Shown here in pieces: positions 9,333 through 19,315 of a stretch of DNA of 64,000 bases (the first letter of the stretch is position 1; each line of letters starts with the position of its first letter). This DNA comes from Ignavibacteriales bacterium (lineage in GTDB: Bacteria; Bacteroidota; Ignavibacteria; Ignavibacteriales; Ignavibacteriaceae): positions 1 to 64,000 of the forward strand of contig JADJHL010000003.1 in assembly GCA_016707585.1 (NCBI GenBank), in the 5' to 3' direction. Made by a program: the position numbers and the translations under genes. The notes beneath the pieces are model-generated. The model searched no databases, was not told where the DNA came from, and worked only from the letters and a program-made list of their open reading frames with translations.

Positions 9333-9425
9333 TAGCAATGAATACTGGGCAAAAAAAATTAGTAGAGATTAGATTTATAGAATTGTGCAACATATAAATT
9401 CTGAAAATAAATTACATTTTTATAA

Positions 9426-10295
9426 ATGCTAAGAATAGGTACGTGCAGCTGGAAGTATGATTCCTGGAAATCCATTGTTTATCCCGAAAAAGAAAAGTTT
9501 AACTACTTAGAAGAATATTCAAAACATTTTAACACGGTGGAAGTGGATCAATGGTTCTGGTCGTTATTTGAACCCAAAAAAGTTTTAATGCCGGATGAAA
9601 GAGTTGTAAAAGAATACAGTGATTCTGTTCCCGATAATTTTAAGTTTACGATTAAGATACCAAACGCAATTACGCTTACACACTTTTACAATAAAAATAA
9701 AACAGGTGAATTAAAACCAAATCCATTTTTCTTAAGTACGGATCTTTTTGATAGATTTTTAGAAACATTAAATCCAATTAAAAAAAATATTGGTGTGTTA
9801 ATGTTCCAGTTCGAATATCTTAACAAACAAAAACTTAGCGGCTTAACAGAGTTTATTGATAGAGTTGAATCATTTGTTGAATCATTAGATAAAAAATTTG
9901 TTTATGGAATCGAAATACGCAATCCAAACTTTCTAAAAAAACCATTCTTTGATTTGCTTAATCGACATAACCTTTCAATGGTTTTTCTACAAGGATATTT
10001 TATGCCTCCAATCTGGGATGTGTTTAATGAATTTAAAGAACAAATAAACTCCACTGCTGTAATAAGATTACACGGACCGGATAGAAGCGGCATAGAAAAG
10101 AAAACCGGTAATGTGTGGAATCAAATTGTAGAACCAAAAGATGATGAGCTAAAAAAAGTTGCAGAGATGATAAATTATCTGCAAAATAAAAAAGTTGATT
10201 TGTATGTAAACGTAAACAATCACTTTGAAGGGAGTGCTCCGCTTACAATAGAAAAGATTAATAACATTTTAAACTCTGACTTTACCAAGCATTAG
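9426..10295 (+). CDS. DUF72 family protein (YecE-like)
   Basis: Product of 289 residues with the family N-terminus RIGTCSWKYDSWKSIVYP, the LEEYSKHFNTVEVDQWFW strand with its conserved acidic residue, and the FKFTIKIPNAIT segment. The length is close to the usual 240-290. The fold is a TIM barrel of unknown activity; the only firm statement is family membership. It is cytoplasmic (no signal, no membrane segment). It lies alone between the surface lipoproteins and a hemolysin III-like gene; nothing in context explains its job. Confidence 0.88.
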   Translation: MLRIGTCSWKYDSWKSIVYPEKEKFNYLEEYSKHFNTVEVDQWFWSLFEPKKVLMPDERVVKEYSDSVPDNFKFTIKIPNAITLTHFYNKNKTGELKPNPFFLSTDLFDRFLETLNPIKKNIGVLMFQFEYLNKQKLSGLTEFIDRVESFVESLDKKFVYGIEIRNPNFLKKPFFDLLNRHNLSMVFLQGYFMPPIWDVFNEFKEQINSTAVIRLHGPDRSGIEKKTGNVWNQIVEPKDDELKKVAEMINYLQNKKVDLYVNVNNHFEGSAPLTIEKINNILNSDFTKH

Positions 10296-10514
10296 AATTA
10301 TTTTTACTTAAAGACATATCAATACTCAATACCTTGTTATTCATTATTTCAAAACCCATCATATAATCATTGGATTGCTGCTTACTAGAAAAGACTAACT
10401 ATATTTTCCAAAGATTTTACTCAATTATTACAATATTGTTTGCGATACCAGGGATAGAGAAAAATTAAAGATCTTTATCTTTGTAACAACAATTAAATTC
10501 TTTTTACATCGAAA

Positions 10515-11174
10515 ATGAACGTGATTAAAAATCTAAGAGAGCCTATGAATGGCTTCACACATTTTATCGGAGTGATTCTTTCTGTTATTGCTACATACTT
10601 ATTAATCAACATTTCAATTAGTCCATACAAACCGGAACAATTTTATTCATTTTTAGTTTTTGGTGTTGCAACTATTCTTCTTTACAGTACCAGCACACTA
10701 TACCATTGGTTAAGACTATCGGAAGAAGGAATTAAAAAATTAAGAAAAGCTGATCACATAATGATCTTCATTTCAATTGCTTCTTCATATACGCCAATCT
10801 GCATTTTAGTTTTACGCAGTACACTAGGTTGGAGTTTATTAATATTAGTGTGGTTAGTTGCTGTAGCTGGCAGTACAATAAAAATATTCTGGATGAATGC
10901 CCCAAGATGGTTATCAACATTTATTTATTTACTGATGGGTTGGTTAGTTGTTTTAGTTATTTACCCTTTAATCCAAGCGTTACAAACAGAAGCACTGCTC
11001 TGGTTAATTTTGGAAGCAGTGTTTTATACAATAGGTGCAGTTATTTATGCACTAAAGAAACCTAATCCATATCCTGGCATTTTAGGCTTTCACGAAATCT
11101 TTCATTTATTTGTTTTACTTGGCGGCTTCTCTCATTTTATCCTGGTTTATAAATACGTGGCAATATTAAGCTAA
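10515..11174 (+). CDS. trhA: Hemolysin III/TrhA family membrane protein (PAQR superfamily)
   Basis: Product of 219 residues, the normal family size, with seven predicted membrane helices. Family motifs are present: NGFTHFIGVILS in helix 1, STSTLYHWL after helix 2 with the conserved Ser and His, KADHIMIFISIASSYTP in helix 3, and FHEIFHLFVLLGGFSHF near the end with the two conserved histidines. PAQR proteins of this type place Ser/His/Asp residues around a metal site and have been linked to membrane fluidity and to hydrolase-like activity. The name hemolysin is historical. It is a single-gene unit; no regulatory signal was recognised. Confidence 0.85.
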   Translation: MNVIKNLREPMNGFTHFIGVILSVIATYLLINISISPYKPEQFYSFLVFGVATILLYSTSTLYHWLRLSEEGIKKLRKADHIMIFISIASSYTPICILVLRSTLGWSLLILVWLVAVAGSTIKIFWMNAPRWLSTFIYLLMGWLVVLVIYPLIQALQTEALLWLILEAVFYTIGAVIYALKKPNPYPGILGFHEIFHLFVLLGGFSHFILVYKYVAILS

Positions 11175-11268
11175 AAAATGCAAAATATATTCTTATCAGT
11201 TAGCTATTTAATTATTGCTATTTTAGATTTATGAAATTGTAGAATTTATTGAAAGACAAGATTAGATT

Positions 11269-12936
11269 ATGAAAATATTATTGATTTTATGTTTAAGTTC
11301 TATCAACTTACTAAATGCTAAAAGTTTTACTGAACCAGATTCTGTTATTTTCACATCATCCAATTTACCGTTGATTGTTATTAACACTCACGGGCATTCA
11401 ATCCACAATAGTTATAGAATTGTAGCTGATATGGGAATCATCAATAACCCAAATGGAGAGCGTAATTATTTAACTGATCCATTTACTGATTATAATGGAA
11501 AAATAAGTATTGAAATTAGAGGCAGTTCATCAACAATGTTTGATAAAAAACCTTATGGATTTGAAACTCAAGACTCTGCCGGAAACAATGTAAATGTTTC
11601 TTTACTTTCAATGCCAAAAGAAAATGACTGGGTACTTTATGCTTCCTATTCAGATAAAACTTTTTTAAGAAATGAAATACCATATTACCTTGCAAGATCA
11701 CTCGGTATTTATGCTTCACGGACAGCTTTTTGCGAGTTGTTTATAAATGGTTCTTATCGGGGCTTGTATGTTCTGATGGAAAAAATAAAACAGGATAAAA
11801 ATCGTGTTGATATTGCTAAACTTAATCCACAGGATACTACAGGAATTGAATTAACCGGCGGTTATATACTTAAAGTAGATAAACCATACGATTATGGCTG
11901 GCAGGTAGATGTTGATCCACTTTATGGATTTGATAAAACTTACTATCAATACCACGATCCTGATTCTGTTGAACTTGCACCACAGCAAAGAGCTTATATT
12001 AAAGATTTTATGTTTAAAGTGGAAAGCACACTTGTAAGTTCAAATTATGCTGATACTGTTAATGGTTATACAAAATATTTAGATGTTCAATCGTTTGTGG
12101 ATTATTTTTTAATTTCCGAGATTGCAAAAAGTGTTGATGCTTATCGTTTTAGTTTTTATATGTATAAAGAAAAAGATGATGATGGCGGTAAATTACACGT
12201 CGGGCCAATATGGGATTATGATCTTGCATTTGCTAATTATGGAGAGAATGTTTGGGAACAACCATGGAAAACATCTGATTGGAATGCTGATATAACTGCC
12301 TGGAAAAGAACTTACTTTATGAAAAGATTATTCAGTGATCCAAACTTTAAAGATAAACTTAAAGAAAGGTGGATTGAGATCCGTAGTGGTGCTTTTTCTA
12401 CAAATAATATTTTATCATTTATGAGCACAACAGTTAATAAAATAAATGAAGCACGAGTTAGGAATTTTATTAAGTGGCCAATAATTGGAGTTTATGTTTG
12501 GCCAAATTATTACATTGGCGCAACATACGAAGATGATGTAACTTTTCTACAAGGTTGGATAATTCAAAGATTATTATGGATGGATATTGAATTGACAGGA
12601 GCATATCTTGGTACAGAGCACGAAAACAAGCACGATCTTAATTCGTTTGAGTTAAAACAGAATTACCCTAATCCTTTTAATCCAGTCACAACAATAAGAT
12701 ATCGCATTCCTGAAGTCATTTCAGCAAAAGGGAGAAATCTCAAAGTAACCCTTAAAGTATATGATATTCTTGGAAACGAAATTGCAACACTTGTAGATGA
12801 AGAAAAAACTGCTGGAAATTATCAAGTTGAGTTCAAACCAGAATCAAGTATCAGGCATCTTGCATCAGGTGTCTATTTCTATCAATTAAGATCAGGAAAT
12901 TATTTAGAAACAAAGAAGATGATATTGTTAAAATAA
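11269..12936 (+). CDS. CotH-like protein kinase family protein with T9SS C-terminal sorting domain
   Basis: Product of 555 residues. A signal peptide (1-17) leads into a CotH kinase-like domain at about 80-420: IEIRGSSSTMFDKKPY (conserved Arg and Lys), GLYVLMEKIKQDKNRVDI (conserved Glu and Lys), GGYILKVDK, and GPIWDYDLAFANYG, whose Asp residues match the metal-binding motif of the spore coat kinase CotH. Residues about 463-555 are a typical T9SS type A sorting domain beginning QNYPNPFNPVTTIRY and ending YLETKKMILLK. The protein is therefore expected to be exported to the cell surface and attached or released. Similar domain pairs occur in other Ignavibacteria-like genomes. The phosphorylated target is unknown. 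Confidence 0.85.
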   Translation: MKILLILCLSSINLLNAKSFTEPDSVIFTSSNLPLIVINTHGHSIHNSYRIVADMGIINNPNGERNYLTDPFTDYNGKISIEIRGSSSTMFDKKPYGFETQDSAGNNVNVSLLSMPKENDWVLYASYSDKTFLRNEIPYYLARSLGIYASRTAFCELFINGSYRGLYVLMEKIKQDKNRVDIAKLNPQDTTGIELTGGYILKVDKPYDYGWQVDVDPLYGFDKTYYQYHDPDSVELAPQQRAYIKDFMFKVESTLVSSNYADTVNGYTKYLDVQSFVDYFLISEIAKSVDAYRFSFYMYKEKDDDGGKLHVGPIWDYDLAFANYGENVWEQPWKTSDWNADITAWKRTYFMKRLFSDPNFKDKLKERWIEIRSGAFSTNNILSFMSTTVNKINEARVRNFIKWPIIGVYVWPNYYIGATYEDDVTFLQGWIIQRLLWMDIELTGAYLGTEHENKHDLNSFELKQNYPNPFNPVTTIRYRIPEVISAKGRNLKVTLKVYDILGNEIATLVDEEKTAGNYQVEFKPESSIRHLASGVYFYQLRSGNYLETKKMILLK

Positions 12937-13163
12937 AGATCAAACATAAAAACTTGATCTAATAATCCTAAACATTATTGTGGCAGGAAAATCTATTTTT
13001 AATATTATAGATGATTCAGGCTCATCAAATACTAAGAAGCTTCAGCATTACAAACTTTTGATTGTTATAAAAAATCTACAATAGTCAAATAATAAAAACT
13101 TTTACAAGTGAGTAATGTTTATATATTATTGATATGACTCTTCATAAACTTTTGGAGTAATCA

Positions 13164-16100
13164 ATGATAAGGTTTATATATTTAGTTATCGTGTCTTCCT
13201 TTCTTTTAGCTTCAAATATTTTTTCTCAAACTTTAACAGGGCAGTTAACACTAAATCCATATCCATCACCATATGTTAGTGACTGGGAAAATAATCCTGC
13301 TGCTTTAGGTTCCTTAACCTTTATTAAAGGTGAAGGACCAGGTTATCAAATAAGAATAAGAGCTATTGTATCAATGCAAGGAAAGGGTGAAGTATTCAGA
13401 AGTATTACAAATCCTGTTCAACTTACATCTGCTGTAGTACAGGTAATAAATAACACACAGTTAATCGGTTTATCTGATGCAACTTTTACAAATAGTGAAT
13501 ACGAAAAAAAGATGCGAATAACAGGCAGATTGCTGGAAGGTAATTATACTGCTTGTTTAACAATTGAAAATATGAATGGAGTAATATTAGCAAATAACAT
13601 TTGTGCTAATTTTACAATATTATATCCTTCAGCGCCACAATTAATATTTCCTGCAAATAATACACAGCTCGAAAGTATAATTGATTATCCTACATTTCAG
13701 TGGACGCCAGTGATTGTTCCTCCAGCATTTCAAATAAAATATACTTTAAGAATTGTAGAAATATTAACCGGACAAACTCCATCTCAAGCAATAAATGCAA
13801 ACGTTCCAGTGTATGAGAACAATCAAATCAACATAAATAGTTTTACTTATCCAATAGAGGCGATGCAGCTAGTTGCCGGGAAAAAATATGCATGGCAAGT
13901 GCAAGCACTCGATCAATTAGGATATCCAGCAACACAAAATATTGGCAGAAGTGAAATATTTTTATTTACAAAAAAGAATAAGTACAGAACCTATGTTCCT
14001 CCAGCCTTAACTTTAAACGCACCGGATAATAATTCAGTTTTAAAAACTAAGACCCCAAAATTTACATGGGGTTTTTCTGAACCTTCAGGTAATACAACAA
14101 AATATTATTTAAGAGTTGTTAAGGTTTTACCTAATCAAACTTTGGAAACTGCAATAAAGAATTATCCTATTTTAAATCAGCTCGTTTGGGTTAAAACATT
14201 TCAACCATCACAAATGCTGACTATTGTTCCAGGTGAAACTTATGCATGGCAGATTACAGCATTTAATTATCAGACTAATGATACACTACAACAAAGTGAA
14301 ATTAGAAAGTTTACAGTTTTTCCTTTAGCACTTCATATTCCATCTGAAAATGGAGTCGTAAATATGAAGCGACCACAATTTCAATGGTCTTATACGGGTG
14401 ATGCTGGTAAATACTACGATATTAAAGTTATTAAACTTCCTATGTTTTACTATAATCCACAGGGAATAATTGAAGAAGATCTTTTTAATGATGTACAAAA
14501 CATAATTTATCAAAAGTATAATCTGGATGGTGCTCAATTATCAAATGTACATAGTCCAACACTTGAAGTTCCACTATTTACTCCAAATACTGATATCCCA
14601 ATGGAGGAAGGGAAAGATTATTACTGGCAAATTTCTGCAAAAGATCAACCTTACGGAACAGTTATTGCCAAAAGTGAAATTAGAAAATTAATATTCAATC
14701 CTTATCAACCTGGGTTTGCGACTAATTGTAATGTAAGTGGTCAATTACAATATCAATTTGCTAAGCCTGGCGAATATAATATATGGCCTCTTAAGAATAT
14801 CAATATAAAGTTTGTAGTGAAGTATATGTTACACTACTCTTCTCATTCCGGTAATTATTATTATGGTAATTATACATTACCGCAAGGTGAGATTGAGGTG
14901 CCATCAAGTTCACTTCCTTATCAATATCAAGGAGACTACAATAAAACTATCGCAATTGGCAAAACAGATGGTGAAGGAAATTTTTCTTTTTCATTTATGA
15001 ATTTAAAACAGTTAGGTGTAGTTGATGATAATTTTGTTTTTAATGGCGGTAATGAATTTAATTATACATATACCGGAAAATTGCATAGAGTAATAAGATT
15101 GATGGTTGAAAGTCCATACTATAATAGTCCAGATGAAGATATTATTGTACAGCCAGGTGAAACGAAATATTTTGGTCCGATTTCGTACGTAAAAAGTTAT
15201 TCACTTACCGTAAATGTTAAGAGTACTGCAGGATATTGGAGTGATCAATTTTTACCAGCAAATTCTCCAATTGGAAATATGCTTGTTTATATTTTAAGAA
15301 AAAACAAACCAACTGAGGTTCCCGAAAACGAAGGATCACCAGCTACTACAATTGAAAATGAATCACCTTTTTATGGGTGTTATCAGTCAGGATATAGAGT
15401 TGTAGCTAAATCCGTAACAAACTCTGAAGGCAATGCTTTTTTTGATAGACTTGTTAAAAGTGTTTACTCTCAGAATGATGAGTACTTTATTTATTCTATA
15501 GCTGATTCCGAACAGACTTCACTTAATTACACAAGTTTAGTTCCAATAAAATTTGAATTTAAAAATTACAGTGATAATGCTGTTTTTAATAATCAATATA
15601 AATATCAAAATGTTTCTAAATTCATTACAGGATTTCCACTCAATCCGTTTATTAAAGGCATAGTAAAACGAAATGATAAAACAACAGGTTTTGGAAGTAA
15701 CCAACCATTAGCTGATGCACAAGTTAAATTATTAGATTGGGCATTGTTTTGGTGGCAGGAAGAAGCAACAAATTACACAAATCCTAATGGTCGTTTTAAA
15801 TTTGAAAATCTTACAAATGTTTATGATGGAAATGGTGATGCAACAGGGCCAATTAGGGGATTAAAAGTTACTAAATATGGTTTTAGAGATACAACTGTTT
15901 TAGTAAAAAGTGGTGCTATATTAAAAATAGGTGAATTTTGGCAAAAAGAAATTTTACTTGAACCAGATGCCAAAGTATTTGGAAAAATTGTTAATGAGAA
16001 TGGCAGTGGTATATCTTCAAATGTAACACTTGTTGGTGGTGAAACAGTGATTTCTATTCCACCGATTGGATTTTTATTACCTGATTATAAAAGATATCCC

Positions 16101-19100
16101 GCAACATTTGAGTTGAAAGCACCTAAAGGTTACAATAAGGTTATTGTTGATCCGATACCTTATGATAATAATTATCTTAAAGATACAATTGATGTTTATG
16201 TAAATGGCAGTTCTTATGATATGGGAACTATCACTATTAAAAAAGCTTTGCATCGAATTAGAATATTTGCAGGTGATAAATCAAAGGCTCAAGGTGAATT
16301 TTATCATATAAGTGCAAGACTTCCGGGTTCAAAAATAAGAGTGGAAACTCAAGCCGGAGTATTGATAGAAGAAAAACTAGCTGATACGTTTGGATTTGCT
16401 GAATTTATTTTTGCTAATCCGGTTAGCCAATTTAAAATTACAGTTGTAGGACCAACAGACAGGGATTTTGAAATAAAGCAAGTCACTATAGTTAATTACA
16501 ATTCAAAGGATAAAAAAAATTACGATGTTTTGCTTGAACCTGCTGCAAAAATTTCAGGCCACGTTTATGTAGGTACTCAAAATCAACCTGTTGCTAATGC
16601 TCGTGTAACTATAAAAGGATCTACAAACACATTAAAGCCAGAGACTTTTACAGACAATAACGGATTTTATGTTTTACATAATGTACCTAAAGTTATATGC
16701 AAACTTACTGCATCAAAAAAATCTTCTAATCTTATTGGTGATGAAACAAACTGGGTTAATGTATCTTCAAACGAACTGAATAATGTTAACCTAAATCTAA
16801 AAGTTTATTCAGAAATGGATATAACTCATTTACTTGGATTTCCGATTGAGGTTGATAATCTGATTGAAGAAAACAATGTAGTTAAAATAACAGGTAAGTT
16901 TGTTGATTTAGATTCATTGGATAATAATTTATTTTCATCAACTCAATCAAGTTTAAACTTTACTAAAATACCAATTATCCCGGATCCAAATTTAACTACA
17001 GTAATATTTGGAGTTACTGTTCCGGTTTCAAAACCTAAAACACTTCCATTACAAACAGATGCAAATAATTTAAATCTTAAAGTGTTTGATAAGTATTCCG
17101 GAAGTATAAATGACAATAATATAGGAGTGGAATTAATTGCCGGGCAAACCGGCAAAGGTGCAATTAAAGGAAAAGTAAAGGTATCTGAAGGATCATTTAG
17201 TATCCCACAACAAAAATTAAAGTTTGATGAAACTGGATTTTATTTAAGAGTTCCAAATTCAAATGATCAAAAACTTTCAGTAATTACCGCGGATAAAACA
17301 GTTCCTTACAACACAAATAAATTTTTAGTTGTTAATTCTTCGTTTGGAAAAGTCGGTTTCAAACTACATAACTTTAATTCAGATGCTTCAATTACAAAAT
17401 CATTTTTGTACAAAGATTCATTAATCCTAAATACAAATTTGCATACTCAGTTAGAGGGTATTACACCTGCTGATATAAATCTTAATATTGGTGATGTAAG
17501 TATTACAACAAATACGATTAAACCACTTATAAATAAGACTACAAAAATAAATCTTGCTTTAGGAAACTGGACACTTGAAATTAATAAGTGGTCATTAAAT
17601 GGAGTTCTATCATCCAATACAGGAACTTTAAAAACCGGTCTTGTTGATTTACCTTTGCAGGAACTTAACATCGAACCAAACAAATTAAGTTATCTAACAC
17701 TTAATTTTAATTCTATGACACTTGGTGGAGTAGCACCATTAAAGGTTAATGGCAGTGCCGGGTTTGGATACGAAAGTCAGGGAAATAAAAAATGGTACAT
17801 TACGGTTTCAAAAGGGAATAACACACACGCTGCAAGTTTTGGTGGATTACCCGGAATGGAAGTGAATGATTCCATTTACATAAATTCATTTTCATTATAC
17901 AGTGATGGAACAAAAACCTTTTCACCACAAAATACTACATTAGATATTTACAAAGTTGGTAAACTTTCTCTTGATCAACTTATTGCCGGTACAAATTCTA
18001 TTGAAATGAGCAGCTTAAGTTTTAATATTCCAAAGCTTGGACAAATGGGAGCCATTGTTAGATATTTCAAAGAAAATAACCAGGTAAAATTTAAACTTGT
18101 ACCTGTTCCAATTAATATCAATACAAACGGAATTAACCTTTCATTTGGAAATGATGCAAATACTCAACCAATTACTTTAAATCAAAATGGATTAAAAGTA
18201 AGAGGAATAGTTTCTGAAGACAATAAATTCTCATTCTACGCCTGGTTATATCATTCAGTTGATTCAACATCAATCTGGATTGAAACCCCGAACACACCAA
18301 ATACTTTATCTAACCAGTGGCAAAAGCAAACAATAGGTGGACCATTAACTTATCTTGAAAAGATTAATGGAAACATGAAGGTGGTAAATAATTATTGGCA
18401 GAATTTATGGTATTCAGGAAATCTTATAACACCAAGTGGAATTGATCCAAATAAAAACAAAGTAACATTTACTGTGTTTGGTGATATTGTTGCAACGAAC
18501 CAGGAAATTGGTGTCAAAGGAATCAATAGTCCATTCGGTGGAATATCACTGACTTTTGAACCTGACAATAAAAGATTTATAGGTTCACTATCTGTTGATA
18601 AAGATTTAGGTTATGCAATTATTAAAGGGCAACTAGATGCAGTTGTTGATGATGAAGGTTGGTACTTCTTTTCTGGTGGGGAACTGTATGTAAAAAATCC
18701 TGAAAGCAAGGGTTCTGCAGCTTTGTTATTAGGACATCATTCAATAACTAATGAAATGAAAAATACATTTCAAGAATTCTCTTATGTTTATAAACATAAA
18801 GGCTCTTTACCAATGACATTTCCAACTACGCTAAGTGGTTTTTATTTTGAAGGAATGGCAAGCATACCGGTTCAATCAATACTAGGTATCCCAAATATTG
18901 ATATTGATCTTGTTGTTTTAAGTGCAAGGTTATGGGTTAACGCCGGTGCAGATATGAGAACAAGTTTGCAGTTCAGCAATAACAATTTAACAGTTGGTGC
19001 TGGAATGGATAATTTTATTGAAGCTGGTTTTAGTGTAAGTCAATGGTTAGTTGTAGAATGTTCTAAACTAAGTTTTGGAGCTGCTCTAAATAATAGTTAT

Positions 19101-19310
19101 GAAGGTCAATTTTCAACTGATGGTACTTGGTCTGCTGAAATTGGTGGTGATATTACGTTAACTGGTGAAGCAAAAGTTGGATGGGGAATTTGTGATTCTG
19201 ATTGTGAGGGAAAACTTTGTGATGAAGAATCATGGTCTGGTCACAAAGTGTTTGGAATTCTCGGCCATATTGGTAGTGATGGAAAATATATGAACTTTTA
19301 TTCAAAGTGA
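13164..19310 (+). CDS. Giant secreted multidomain protein (2048 aa), first gene of a three-gene surface module
   Basis: A GGAG site precedes the ATG; a signal peptide (about 1-22, ends IFSQ) follows. Residues about 23-150 resemble the N-terminal domain of very large Bacteroidota surface proteins (LTGQLTLNPYPSPYVSDWEN...). Residues about 155-510 hold three FN3-like units with strand motifs KYAWQVQA, TYAWQITA and DYYWQISA. Several carboxypeptidase-regulatory-like beta-sandwiches follow (about 840-930, 940-1010, 1125-1190; for example ISGHVYVGTQNQPVANARV). The last 800 residues are long beta-rich sequence, ending in a cysteine-containing tail (CDSDCEGKLCDEESW) with no recognisable T9SS sorting domain. 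It is probably a cell-surface fibre or outer-membrane-associated scaffold. The next gene starts within six bases of the stop or overlaps it. Confidence 0.65.
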   Translation: MIRFIYLVIVSSFLLASNIFSQTLTGQLTLNPYPSPYVSDWENNPAALGSLTFIKGEGPGYQIRIRAIVSMQGKGEVFRSITNPVQLTSAVVQVINNTQLIGLSDATFTNSEYEKKMRITGRLLEGNYTACLTIENMNGVILANNICANFTILYPSAPQLIFPANNTQLESIIDYPTFQWTPVIVPPAFQIKYTLRIVEILTGQTPSQAINANVPVYENNQININSFTYPIEAMQLVAGKKYAWQVQALDQLGYPATQNIGRSEIFLFTKKNKYRTYVPPALTLNAPDNNSVLKTKTPKFTWGFSEPSGNTTKYYLRVVKVLPNQTLETAIKNYPILNQLVWVKTFQPSQMLTIVPGETYAWQITAFNYQTNDTLQQSEIRKFTVFPLALHIPSENGVVNMKRPQFQWSYTGDAGKYYDIKVIKLPMFYYNPQGIIEEDLFNDVQNIIYQKYNLDGAQLSNVHSPTLEVPLFTPNTDIPMEEGKDYYWQISAKDQPYGTVIAKSEIRKLIFNPYQPGFATNCNVSGQLQYQFAKPGEYNIWPLKNINIKFVVKYMLHYSSHSGNYYYGNYTLPQGEIEVPSSSLPYQYQGDYNKTIAIGKTDGEGNFSFSFMNLKQLGVVDDNFVFNGGNEFNYTYTGKLHRVIRLMVESPYYNSPDEDIIVQPGETKYFGPISYVKSYSLTVNVKSTAGYWSDQFLPANSPIGNMLVYILRKNKPTEVPENEGSPATTIENESPFYGCYQSGYRVVAKSVTNSEGNAFFDRLVKSVYSQNDEYFIYSIADSEQTSLNYTSLVPIKFEFKNYSDNAVFNNQYKYQNVSKFITGFPLNPFIKGIVKRNDKTTGFGSNQPLADAQVKLLDWALFWWQEEATNYTNPNGRFKFENLTNVYDGNGDATGPIRGLKVTKYGFRDTTVLVKSGAILKIGEFWQKEILLEPDAKVFGKIVNENGSGISSNVTLVGGETVISIPPIGFLLPDYKRYPATFELKAPKGYNKVIVDPIPYDNNYLKDTIDVYVNGSSYDMGTITIKKALHRIRIFAGDKSKAQGEFYHISARLPGSKIRVETQAGVLIEEKLADTFGFAEFIFANPVSQFKITVVGPTDRDFEIKQVTIVNYNSKDKKNYDVLLEPAAKISGHVYVGTQNQPVANARVTIKGSTNTLKPETFTDNNGFYVLHNVPKVICKLTASKKSSNLIGDETNWVNVSSNELNNVNLNLKVYSEMDITHLLGFPIEVDNLIEENNVVKITGKFVDLDSLDNNLFSSTQSSLNFTKIPIIPDPNLTTVIFGVTVPVSKPKTLPLQTDANNLNLKVFDKYSGSINDNNIGVELIAGQTGKGAIKGKVKVSEGSFSIPQQKLKFDETGFYLRVPNSNDQKLSVITADKTVPYNTNKFLVVNSSFGKVGFKLHNFNSDASITKSFLYKDSLILNTNLHTQLEGITPADINLNIGDVSITTNTIKPLINKTTKINLALGNWTLEINKWSLNGVLSSNTGTLKTGLVDLPLQELNIEPNKLSYLTLNFNSMTLGGVAPLKVNGSAGFGYESQGNKKWYITVSKGNNTHAASFGGLPGMEVNDSIYINSFSLYSDGTKTFSPQNTTLDIYKVGKLSLDQLIAGTNSIEMSSLSFNIPKLGQMGAIVRYFKENNQVKFKLVPVPININTNGINLSFGNDANTQPITLNQNGLKVRGIVSEDNKFSFYAWLYHSVDSTSIWIETPNTPNTLSNQWQKQTIGGPLTYLEKINGNMKVVNNYWQNLWYSGNLITPSGIDPNKNKVTFTVFGDIVATNQEIGVKGINSPFGGISLTFEPDNKRFIGSLSVDKDLGYAIIKGQLDAVVDDEGWYFFSGGELYVKNPESKGSAALLLGHHSITNEMKNTFQEFSYVYKHKGSLPMTFPTTLSGFYFEGMASIPVQSILGIPNIDIDLVVLSARLWVNAGADMRTSLQFSNNNLTVGAGMDNFIEAGFSVSQWLVVECSKLSFGAALNNSYEGQFSTDGTWSAEIGGDITLTGEAKVGWGICDSDCEGKLCDEESWSGHKVFGILGHIGSDGKYMNFYSK

Positions 19311-19315
19311 TTTAT